Positions 1 through 6,906 of a stretch of 15,068 nucleotides of DNA are shown in pieces; the first letter of the stretch is position 1; every line of letters starts with the position of its first letter. Source of the DNA: an uncultured Prevotella sp. GTDB lineage: Bacteria > Bacteroidota > Bacteroidia > Bacteroidales > Bacteroidaceae. The notes beneath the pieces are model-generated. The model worked only from the letters and a program-made list of their open reading frames with translations. It was not told where the DNA came from and made no database searches. Where the stretch lies: contig CAMGFM010000011.1 of assembly GCA_946055365.1 (NCBI GenBank), forward strand, positions 1 to 15,068, in the 5' to 3' direction. Both the position numbers and the translations under genes were made by a program.

Positions 1-1073
1 GTATTCTGCCCACAATAGCGGCGTGTGGCCACCGCTGGAGTCTCCACGCTCGACATGTCGTGAAAGTCATGCACCGTCACTCCTATGCCATATCTCTCAA
101 CGAGCCTGCCTATGAGTCCGCGTGCAGGCACATACGCCGGCGTGCCAGTCTGCGCACAATAGCCTATTATGCCGCTGCTCTGCCCCACACGCCTGTAAGG
201 CAGCACTACCTTGTCGGCTGTCCTTACGAGGCTGGCCATCTCTTCGTATGTGGCAAACCCCTCGCGCATTATGACCGTGGCTCTCTTGCGGCTATGCTCC
301 AGCCTGTCCATGAACACGGGGCGAAAGCTCTCGCCCACGACTCCTGCAAACACAAAACAGTAGCCCTCAAGTGCCTTGCTGCCCGTGTTGTCAATCATGT
401 CAAATATCACGTCACTGCCCTTACCTGCCGTCATGGAGCCGAGATGCAACACTATGGTCTTGTCCGTGTCTATGCCAAGCTCCTTGCGCATGTCCCTGAT
501 GTGCCGTTCAGGCACGGGGACGTAAGGATCGGGCAGTCCCTCATATTTGTGTGTGCCATAAATGTCATTGAGCCGTCTGGCACTTTCGTCGTCGCCCAGC
601 ACAAACACCCTGTCTATGCAGCCTCCGCGCGCTATGGACATGTGCTTGAGCCACTCTGCCGCCCTCTGCGCCACGGACATGCCGTCAAGCAAATAGAGGT
701 ATATCCTGTAGATTATGCCTGACACCCTGACCCCTCGCGGCACGAACAGCGGCAGAAAGGGCATGAAATCCATCAGCGACATCAGCATCACCTCCTCAGC
801 TCCTGACCTTAGGATGAGCCTGCGCAGCACACGGCAGCATCTCCATGCGTTGGCAAGCAGAAAGCGCGAGGTGTCGTCAGGACGCTCAAACAGCATTATC
901 TCCACATTATCCTGCCCCGGCCACTGCATCAGATGCCGCCTGTCGGCAAACTCCTTGGGCATGGCAAACGTGTAATGCGTGCCACGGTCGGCAAGTGCGC
1001 CAAGATAGAGATGGTGCATATACTCCAGGTTGTGGCCGGATGTGGCAAAAGTCGCTATCAGTTTTCTGGTCAT
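1..1073 (-). CDS. GT4-type glycosyltransferase, 3' end cut by window edge
   Basis: The reading frame is open from an ATG at 1073 to the window edge, giving 357 residues without a stop. The N-terminal half looks like a GT-B acceptor domain, with a first beta strand MTRKLIATFATSGHN. Around residue 210 there is a nucleotide-sugar-domain entry strand, VLHLGSMTAGKG. It is followed by FVFAGVV, then ADKVVLPYRRVGQSSGIIGYC, which is the conserved S-G-x-x-x-Y loop of GT4-like donor sites, then TGTPAYVP. GGAG lies three bases before the ATG. The protein presumably adds one sugar to the repeat unit on the cytoplasmic face of the inner membrane. It is separated from the upstream transferase by 263 bp that hold a repeat array, so it may be a distinct transcription unit. 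I saw no TAnnTTTG promoter just upstream. Donor and acceptor cannot be read from the sequence. The family call is firm; the exact role is inferred from context. Confidence 0.85.
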   Translation of the reverse strand, partial: MTRKLIATFATSGHNLEYMHHLYLGALADRGTHYTFAMPKEFADRRHLMQWPGQDNVEIMLFERPDDTSRFLLANAWRCCRVLRRLILRSGAEEVMLMSLMDFMPFLPLFVPRGVRVSGIIYRIYLYLLDGMSVAQRAAEWLKHMSIARGGCIDRVFVLGDDESARRLNDIYGTHKYEGLPDPYVPVPERHIRDMRKELGIDTDKTIVLHLGSMTAGKGSDVIFDMIDNTGSKALEGYCFVFAGVVGESFRPVFMDRLEHSRKRATVIMREGFATYEEMASLVRTADKVVLPYRRVGQSSGIIGYCAQTGTPAYVPARGLIGRLVERYGIGVTVHDFHDMSSVETPAVATRRYCGQN

Positions 1074-1336
1074 GTCTCCGTCTTATATGTTTATTCATCT
1101 TAGGTCTGCACGACATTGTTGGCAAGAACGCTCATGGCTTGTTTGTCTGTGACACACACAGCCGCAATCCATAGCCCATGGTGTGTCGCAAGCGTCGGCG
1201 TGTCTTGCGCCGGGTGGCACTTGGCTGTCGCAAAGTGCCATTTTGCCGAGGCTAAAGAGCCGCTTTTCTATTGCCAAAGTGCCGCTTTTGACACGTCACG
1301 CCGCACCATCCTGGCCTGCACGCCCTTTTCCTGGCC
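1074..1336. other. Intergenic gap with repeat array
   Basis: This is 263 bp between the end of the PF11316-type transferase and the start of the GT4 gene, both on the minus strand. Gaps elsewhere in the operon are mostly tens of bases or overlaps, so this one stands out. It contains a short tandem array (about 1210-1291, entered separately). I see no convincing coding sequence and no Bacteroidota -7 box for the minus strand. There is no clear intrinsic terminator with a U-tract on the minus strand either. Confidence 0.6.
1210..1291 (-). repeat. Tandem array of ~22-bp units, core AAAGCGGCWCTTT (copy A)
   Basis: Read on the minus strand from 1291, quasi-palindromic cores follow each other: AAAGCGGCACTTT, AAAGCGGCTCTTT, AAATGGCACTTT and a degenerate AAGTGCCACC. 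The central GGC/GCC triplets are spaced 22, 22 and 22 bases apart. On the plus strand TGGCACTT at 1215-1222 pairs with AAGTGCCA at 1233-1240 (10-nt loop) and is followed by TTTT, so the last two units can also fold as a hairpin. The cores are conserved and the linkers differ. That pattern fits a binding-site array better than simple slippage, but function is inference. The same family occurs at 10845-10966. Confidence 0.8.
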
Positions 1337-2245
1337 TCAACTGCGCCTCGAGAGCTTTCTTGCCAGCCTTACGCAGAACTGTCTTGCCATGCGCGGCACG
1401 AGGAAAGTCAGCACATGATACCATCTCGTGCAGATGTCTCTGCGCACAGCAGGCAGAAAGGCATCATACATTGCCCCACACATGCCAAAAGGCCGCTGTC
1501 TCGTGGTGAACATCACGTCGTTCACAACATTGTCGTCATGCACGTTTTCCATCCACATTGGCCGTCCGTCACGTATGACACGCTTGACACACGAGGTTTC
1601 GGGTGCTGCATGACTGTAGGAGAGTATTGTAGGGTCGCCATTGCGGCACACACGGTTGACAAGAAACGGAAACTGGTTGCGTCCGTAGCACAGCGAGAAT
1701 ACCTTTCTCTCCTTGCTGTATAGCTGCAGTCCGTCAGCAAACCAGTACATCACCATGTTCTCCTCCTGTCTTTGGGCATAGCCTCTGGCTCTCTCAATGA
1801 AGTCATTGCGCAGTATGTCGTCATTGTCCACCCTTAGCGTGATTACGGCATGGCCGGGCTTTCTGACGTGGTCAATTATGGTCGTGACCATCTCCCGGTG
1901 TCTGCGTCCCTCCTCCTCGTCCATCATTACGATGACCATCTGCCTACATTCCCTTGCAAGAGTCTCCAGCCTGTCCACATGACATTGCGGCGTGTCGTCA
2001 GCCAGCAGGCACAGCCACATGAAATCGCCACATGTCTGCTGTCTCACAGACGGCCAGCAATAGTCTGCAAACAGCTCCATCCTCTGCTGCAGCCACTTGT
2101 CGGAGCGTGAGTCAAGCCCGCTCTTAGTGTGCCAGCACATCTTCAGGTTAAAGCGCGTCAACAGGAATGTGTCGTGTGCGCCATGCTCCGCGGGATGCCA
2201 CTCCTCAAGGCTGTCCCAGCGGCCGCGGTTGTCTATTATCTTCAT
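1337..2245 (-). CDS. Putative glycosyltransferase, PF11316 (rhamnosyl transferase-like) family
   Basis: A 302-residue protein. I chose the ATG at 2245 (MKIIDNRGRW) rather than one 15 codons earlier, because AGGAG sits nine bases before it and the upstream stretch is a lysine/glutamate-rich string unlike the family. Hallmarks of the PF11316 group are visible: FLLTRFNLKM near residue 27, a W-L-x-x-R-x-x-L-F stretch near 51-59, CWPSVRQQT near 63-71 and FMWLCLLADD near 75-84. The likely metal/nucleotide-binding motif is RVDNDD at 138-143, and QFPFLVNRV follows at 191-199. No signal peptide or membrane span is seen, so it should act in the cytoplasm or at the membrane surface. It lies 66 bp downstream of wzy. 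'Rhamnosyl' is only the Pfam label; the sugar is not established here. Confidence 0.8.
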   Translation of the reverse strand: MKIIDNRGRWDSLEEWHPAEHGAHDTFLLTRFNLKMCWHTKSGLDSRSDKWLQQRMELFADYCWPSVRQQTCGDFMWLCLLADDTPQCHVDRLETLARECRQMVIVMMDEEEGRRHREMVTTIIDHVRKPGHAVITLRVDNDDILRNDFIERARGYAQRQEENMVMYWFADGLQLYSKERKVFSLCYGRNQFPFLVNRVCRNGDPTILSYSHAAPETSCVKRVIRDGRPMWMENVHDDNVVNDVMFTTRQRPFGMCGAMYDAFLPAVRRDICTRWYHVLTFLVPRMARQFCVRLARKLSRRS

Positions 2246-2311
2246 GTATGTCGTCTCCTTTTCTTTATGTTTGCACGCCCCAAAGCTCACTCTGCCATTG
2301 CCGACAAGGCA

Positions 2312-3541
2312 TCACGCCACACCATCGGGATGTGCAGCACTGAGAATGTCCATCCTGCAATAGGCATAGGATATGACAAACCAGAACAACGGTGCCGTGA
2401 GGTAAGTGCCTGAGAATATCAGCATAATAAAATGGTAGAATATCAGCGGATATAATATCCAAGCCCCATCATTTGCATTGAGATAGTGTATATGCCTGAA
2501 GAGCTTCAGAAACACCATCGTCCACACCATCATATAGAGCAGGCCTCCCTGCATGAGTATCTCAAGCACCACATTGTGCGGATAGCCCGACACGATGCCC
2601 TGACACAGGCCCTCACCCATATATCCTGTGCCTACAAACTTCTCCAGCGCAGTCTTGTAGACACCCTCACGTCCAGTCTTGCGCTTGAAACTCTCCTTGT
2701 CGCTGTCTATATAGTCAAATGTCCTGACTGAGTTTTTCTCCAATGTCCGCATCAGCACGCTCTCATCGTCGACACTCGTGACCGCCGCCACTGCCAGCAC
2801 GCACAGGGCGGACAGAATGACAGTCTTACCGAGATGTCTTGACCGCCACAGCATATACATCGAGCCTATGGCCAGGGTGACAAAGCCGCCGCGACCGCCG
2901 CTCACCAGACACGCCACCAGCTGCACAGCCAGCAGCACAAAGGCCAGCCAGCGCCAGTGTCGGCTACGGAACAATGGCAGACGCCGATAGTTGTCGCCCC
3001 ACAGTATCATGCACAGATTTATGCAGAACGAGAAGCCACCGAGATAGGCCAAGGTCTGATAGCTCGCACCGCCCACTGACACTATGCCTGCCAGCGCGCC
3101 AAGTATAGAGATAAACAACGACACCGTTATGATGAGCATCACCACATCAAGCCACCGGGCATAATGTCCTATGCCGCGCTGTGCAATGCATACCCCACTG
3201 CAGATGCCCGTATAGGAGAAGCACACCATCATCAGCACAAACGGGTTGAGCTTGCCGATGTCTATCATCTTGACGCTTGTCTCCCAGAAATAGTCCACGG
3301 CGAACAGCAGCGGCAGGAAAAACAGCAGCACCCACGCCGACACCCCCATGTGGACATTGCGTCGCAACACCTGCAACAACGTATAGCCTATGACGACACT
3401 GCCGCTGAGGGTCATGAATATCTTGTAGACAAGTGAGCTGTCGCTGCCCTCAAACTTCATGCCGAATATGCCTGCCCAGCAGAAAAACAGCAGGTCTGCC
3501 ACAAGACAATACACAAGCCAGAAGTCTCTGAACGTTCTCAT
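2312..3541 (-). CDS. wzy: Wzy-like polysaccharide polymerase / O-antigen ligase-type membrane protein
   Basis: A 409-residue, very hydrophobic protein with about ten or more predicted membrane spans. SGGRGG at 214-219 sits in the position and context of the S-G-x-R-G motif of O-antigen polymerases and ligases. A large polar, presumably periplasmic, stretch (about 256-320) contains several arginines. It ends in GYPHNVVLEILMQGG at 319-333, the H-N-x-x-L-E signature of the family. Its start codon overlaps the stop of the upstream transferase (ATGA at 3538-3541), indicating translational coupling. In an operon with wzx and wzc the best reading is the polymerase that joins flipped repeat units in the periplasm. 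A WaaL-type ligase has the same fold and cannot be excluded from sequence alone. Confidence 0.8.
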   Translation of the reverse strand: MRTFRDFWLVYCLVADLLFFCWAGIFGMKFEGSDSSLVYKIFMTLSGSVVIGYTLLQVLRRNVHMGVSAWVLLFFLPLLFAVDYFWETSVKMIDIGKLNPFVLMMVCFSYTGICSGVCIAQRGIGHYARWLDVVMLIITVSLFISILGALAGIVSVGGASYQTLAYLGGFSFCINLCMILWGDNYRRLPLFRSRHWRWLAFVLLAVQLVACLVSGGRGGFVTLAIGSMYMLWRSRHLGKTVILSALCVLAVAAVTSVDDESVLMRTLEKNSVRTFDYIDSDKESFKRKTGREGVYKTALEKFVGTGYMGEGLCQGIVSGYPHNVVLEILMQGGLLYMMVWTMVFLKLFRHIHYLNANDGAWILYPLIFYHFIMLIFSGTYLTAPLFWFVISYAYCRMDILSAAHPDGVA

Positions 3542-4392
3542 CCCTTTGGTGTCTTGTCTGATGTCACGTAATATTCCTTTGACAGAAACATCCTCACCAC
3601 TCTCCTTGGCAGAAGCACATGCAGATATTGAAAGAGTGAATGGCGCAGCCTGACGCGAGGCTGTCTGTGTAGCACTATCACCGCCGGATATTCCCTGTCA
3701 TGAGGGTTTGCTATCCTTATGTCGCGCTCTCCCATGTATTTCTCTGGAAACAGCCCATATTGCGTGGGGTCGAGATGCGGCCTTATGCCTCTCTTCTTGC
3801 ATAGCAGGCTTAGGATGGACTGGTCTTCACGGTGTACCACATAACAGGAAGCCTCTGGAAACGAGCTGTCAGTAACTGGCGATAGTAAACGGTGGTCGCA
3901 CGCCAATGACAACCATTCCTCGACAAACGCCATGCTCTGCGCCGTCTTTCTCACCCCCACAAAGCCGGCCTGTACCTGCGGGGTGTCCTCATAGCTCGGT
4001 CCCTCACAGCCCATGCGCACGAAAGTCTCACGCTTGGTGTATTGCTTCTCGGCAAGCGGGAGGTTACTTACCCATACGTCCTGACACATCGTGCGCAGCA
4101 AATGGCTGAAACTGCGTATGAAAAACGTGCCTGAATCGCAGTAGAACACCACGTCGCCCTCACCTGCCTCCTCGCGCAACGCCTTTAATATCACATAGGG
4201 TTTCCATATCCACAGCCCTGCCCCTCTCTTGCAGGCAAACGTCTCGGCATGGCTCGCCTTGAACGTGTCGTCGACATCGTCAGGCGAATATTCTATCACC
4301 TTGTCAAAGCGTCCCACCAGCCGTGCCATCATGGCACAAAAGGCGCGGGTCTCTGCATACTTGGCATCTGAATATGTTATGAATATCGTCAT
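3538..4392 (-). CDS. Putative GT-A-like glycosyltransferase (W-x-W-K-P-Y / D-S-G family)
   Basis: A 284-residue protein from the ATG at 4392 (MTIFITYSD). An ATG 17 codons upstream would overlap the preceding gene and add a polar tail outside the fold. Features seen: a first beta strand with TYSD, FDKVIEYSPDDVD at 29-41 and GLWIWKPYVILKAL at 59-72. A Y-C-D-S-G motif at 84-88 may be the metal-binding D-x-D equivalent. QVQAGFVGVRK at 139-149 and HREDQSILSLL at 188-198 resemble the substrate-contact and late-helix motifs of small nucleotide-sugar transferases. I recognise the pattern from polysaccharide loci of Bacteroidota, where it is usually left as a hypothetical or capsule-synthesis protein. 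Activity, donor and linkage are inferred from context only. It follows the GT8-like gene by 19 bp and overlaps wzy by four bases. Confidence 0.65.
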   Translation of the reverse strand: MTIFITYSDAKYAETRAFCAMMARLVGRFDKVIEYSPDDVDDTFKASHAETFACKRGAGLWIWKPYVILKALREEAGEGDVVFYCDSGTFFIRSFSHLLRTMCQDVWVSNLPLAEKQYTKRETFVRMGCEGPSYEDTPQVQAGFVGVRKTAQSMAFVEEWLSLACDHRLLSPVTDSSFPEASCYVVHREDQSILSLLCKKRGIRPHLDPTQYGLFPEKYMGERDIRIANPHDREYPAVIVLHRQPRVRLRHSLFQYLHVLLPRRVVRMFLSKEYYVTSDKTPKG

Positions 4393-4411
4393 CTTGTCTT
4401 TTTTTGTCGGG

Positions 4412-5359
4412 TCAGAGTGAAAAGAGCGACAGCAGTCTGGCAAAAGCCCTCACCAGAGAGAGCCGCCTCGGATAGCCGTCCAGCGCAAGGAGCGGCTTGA
4501 GCCTGAGATAGGCGTCATACTTCTCGTCTGCCAGCACCATATAATGGCTGGCAAATGCCTTGTGGGGCTGCCTGAGCCGTTCTGCCACGTCGTCGGGTAT
4601 GCACCGCCCTGCCCTCATGCGGCTGTATATGCCGTCATTCCTGAACAGGAACATGGTCTTGGCACTGTCTCTGTGGCAATGAGAGAAGTAATGCAAGATG
4701 TAGGCACACTTGAAATATGCCAGAAACCTGCCAAAGATCTGACAGTTCCACTCACCGCACATCTCACTTATGACATTGCCACACTGCCTGTCGGCCATTC
4801 TCAACGCCACCTGGTCTTGGCACATGCCTCTCTCACACGTCTCCAGCCATCGGGCGTGCCACTCGGCATAGAGCCTGTGAGCCTTCGGGGTGTCTCTCAC
4901 CAGCATCACGCCGCTGTTGTAGTATGTGAAATCTTCCGTAACCTGACATCCCGCCTTGCGAAACTGGGCATACACATAGTCATTGGGCTGCCCGAAGAAC
5001 GTGCCGTGCATGTCTGCCACGGCACACACGTCGCCCTCCACATGGTCAATATCGTCCAGCGGACGGCACACTATGGTGTCAGAATCGACAAACAGATAGT
5101 CGCCGCTGACAATGGTCCTGAGACTTGTCTTAAGATGGCGCGACCTCTTCATGTCGTCCATATCCGCAGGCAGGCACACGGTTATCACCTTGTCTATATA
5201 TTTATATAATGTGTCATGCCACCCGTCGAGCGTCGCGGCAGATGCGTCATCGGTCACGAGAAGTGTCTCCGCGTGTGGACTGTGCATCTTGACAGAACAT
5301 GCCGAGAGCAGCGTCTGCTCAAGATAGTAGTTGCCGCTGCCGAATGTAGCTACATACAC
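4412..5359 (-). CDS. GT8-like glycosyltransferase, non-ATG start likely
   Basis: The coding frame is clear, but no ATG lies near the natural N-terminus (K-I-V-Y-V-A-T). The only in-frame ATG is at 5524 and would add 55 residues of unrelated, cysteine- and arginine-rich sequence antiparallel to nothing useful, inside wzx. I use GTG at 5359, giving 315 residues; ATT at 5362 is an alternative. Family motifs: TLLVTDDAS near 32-40, RSRHLKTSLR at 72-81, and YLFVDSDTIV at 88-97 with the D-S-D metal site. YYNSGVMLVRDTP follows at 146-158, the N-S-G-V-M of GT8 and related GT-A enzymes. ILHYFSH near the end may hold the second metal-site histidine. It should transfer a hexose or similar sugar at the cytoplasmic face. 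Its start overlaps the wzx stop by ten bases, so it is probably translationally coupled. Donor unknown. Confidence 0.75.
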   Translation of the reverse strand: MYVATFGSGNYYLEQTLLSACSVKMHSPHAETLLVTDDASAATLDGWHDTLYKYIDKVITVCLPADMDDMKRSRHLKTSLRTIVSGDYLFVDSDTIVCRPLDDIDHVEGDVCAVADMHGTFFGQPNDYVYAQFRKAGCQVTEDFTYYNSGVMLVRDTPKAHRLYAEWHARWLETCERGMCQDQVALRMADRQCGNVISEMCGEWNCQIFGRFLAYFKCAYILHYFSHCHRDSAKTMFLFRNDGIYSRMRAGRCIPDDVAERLRQPHKAFASHYMVLADEKYDAYLRLKPLLALDGYPRRLSLVRAFARLLSLFSL

Positions 5360-6906
5360 AATCTTGGTTTTCTTATCACTTTCCTTACCTCCGCACGCTC
5401 TCCTGCCGTCAGGCCCAAGCCATATACCAGCAGGGCTACAGTCACTCCGCACACGGCAATGGACAGCAGGCGCAGTGGAACAGCGTCTATGCGTGCCAGC
5501 GAGTGGACATAGACCACTCCACACATGAGCGCGCTTATCATAAGAGGCCGCACATAGGACTCCCGGGCATAGCGCAGGGCATCAAAGCCCAGTATGCGCC
5601 GCATCAGACACAGCTGCACCGCACGCTGCAGCACGTCCATGACGAGGAAGAGCACAAGTATGGAGTAAGCAGGCCAGCCAAACGCAAACAGCACATAGCC
5701 CATAGGCACGCAGGAGACGAAAGCCACGCTCACCAATATCTTAAACCATTTTATGCGGCCCGACGCGTTGATGACATTGTATATGCCTCCGCAACTCAAG
5801 GACACTCCTCCTATGAGCAGATACAGCACCGCAAACTCGTACACACCCTCAGGCACATCCCCGAGCCACAGCTCAAGCACATAGCGCAACTCTATGTAGA
5901 GCGGAAAGAACATTATGACAAAGAGCAGGAGATTGATGCGCCCCATCTTGTTTGCAAGATAGGTGTAACGCTCTCTGTCGCCAGCCGCGTAGGCCTGCAC
6001 TATCTGCGGGGCAGAGGCAGAGTCAAAGACCGACGAGAACGCCGACACGTGACGGTTGACCGAGCGTCCCACATCGCAAGCCCCGTTTACCGCCGTGCCA
6101 AAGAAAGCGTTGATGAGCAGGTCGCTGCCCGACGAGCGAGTCATATAGGCAAGAGTGGCAAGGATGTTCCAGTTGTTGAACACAAGCACGTCCCTATAGT
6201 TGTGCCAGCCTCTCACCACACGCCGCCTGACCGTGCCTCCCCAGCGTCTCATGGCCTCATATCTGTAAGCCACAAAGGTGGTGGCCGTGGAAAATGCGAT
6301 GATCATCACATAAAGACGCAGTAGCGAGAACGTCAGTCCGCCCACTTCCACGCTGTCTGCCGCACGTCCCAGCCAATGCAGTGCCACTATGCACAACAGG
6401 CGCAGTATGTTGTTTGCCACGTCTATCGCCGCAAGAAACCTGAAACGCTCATGGGCTTGAAACAGGCTCTGATATGGGCTGTTGACAATGCCTGCACAGG
6501 TGACCGCCACCGACACCTGATAGACAAACATGGCATCGCCCTCCTTGCCAGGCTCCACGTTGAGACTGTGGCACACATACCACAATCCTACAGTCTCCGC
6601 CATGACGGCTATCATGAGAGCAAAGGCGGTGTGCAGGGCGATGTTGACGTTGAAACAGCGGTTGACATCGCCGTCGGGTCTGCCCATTTCAGCGTTGAGA
6701 AAGCGCGACGTGGCCATGGACAGCGAGCCGCTTATGAACGTGAACATCGACAGTATGCCTCCCACCACGGCGTATAGCCCAAGGTCTGACACGCCAAGTG
6801 TCTGCAACACGAGGCGCGATGTGTAAAGCCCTACTGCCATCGTGGCCGCCATCCTGAAGTACAGGTAAAACGTGTTGAGTGCAATCTGTCTGTTTGATCC
6901 TCTCAT
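5350..6906 (-). CDS. wzx: Wzx-type flippase (MOP superfamily, polysaccharide transport)
   Basis: A 518-residue membrane protein with about 12-14 hydrophobic spans across its length. The N-terminus has the pattern common to Bacteroidota lipopolysaccharide/capsule flippases: a basic start (MRGSNRQIALNTF), then YLYFRMAATMAVGLYTSRLVL, QTLGVSDLGLYAVVGGI and ATSRFLNAEMG. Near the middle NWNILATLAYMTRSSGSDLLI is followed by GTAVNGACDVGRSVN and FSSVFDSASAPQIVQAYAAGD, the family's second repeat. It would move undecaprenyl-linked repeat units to the periplasmic face. The ATG at 6906 overlaps the wzc stop (ATGA). The 3' end overlaps the GT8-like gene by ten bases or more. Substrate specificity is not readable. 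Confidence 0.88.
   Translation of the reverse strand: MRGSNRQIALNTFYLYFRMAATMAVGLYTSRLVLQTLGVSDLGLYAVVGGILSMFTFISGSLSMATSRFLNAEMGRPDGDVNRCFNVNIALHTAFALMIAVMAETVGLWYVCHSLNVEPGKEGDAMFVYQVSVAVTCAGIVNSPYQSLFQAHERFRFLAAIDVANNILRLLCIVALHWLGRAADSVEVGGLTFSLLRLYVMIIAFSTATTFVAYRYEAMRRWGGTVRRRVVRGWHNYRDVLVFNNWNILATLAYMTRSSGSDLLINAFFGTAVNGACDVGRSVNRHVSAFSSVFDSASAPQIVQAYAAGDRERYTYLANKMGRINLLLFVIMFFPLYIELRYVLELWLGDVPEGVYEFAVLYLLIGGVSLSCGGIYNVINASGRIKWFKILVSVAFVSCVPMGYVLFAFGWPAYSILVLFLVMDVLQRAVQLCLMRRILGFDALRYARESYVRPLMISALMCGVVYVHSLARIDAVPLRLLSIAVCGVTVALLVYGLGLTAGERAEVRKVIRKPRLCM

Noticed and set aside
60..722. 220-codon plus-strand frame opposite the GT4-type gene
   Set aside because: The minus-strand frame carries the glycosyltransferase motifs; this frame has none and is a codon-bias shadow.
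1215..1244. Intrinsic terminator (8-bp stem followed by TTTT) on the plus strand
   Set aside because: No plus-strand gene precedes it, the T run is only four, and the stem is explained by two units of the repeat array in opposed half-site pairing.
1210..1291. CRISPR array
   Set aside because: The period is only 22 bp, cores are about 13 bp and degenerate, linkers are about 9 bp, and no cas genes are in view.
4544..6324. Long plus-strand open frames (4544-5209 and 5503-6324) opposite the GT8-like and wzx genes
   Set aside because: His/Arg-rich, low-complexity translations without motifs, lying exactly antisense to genes with clear family signatures.
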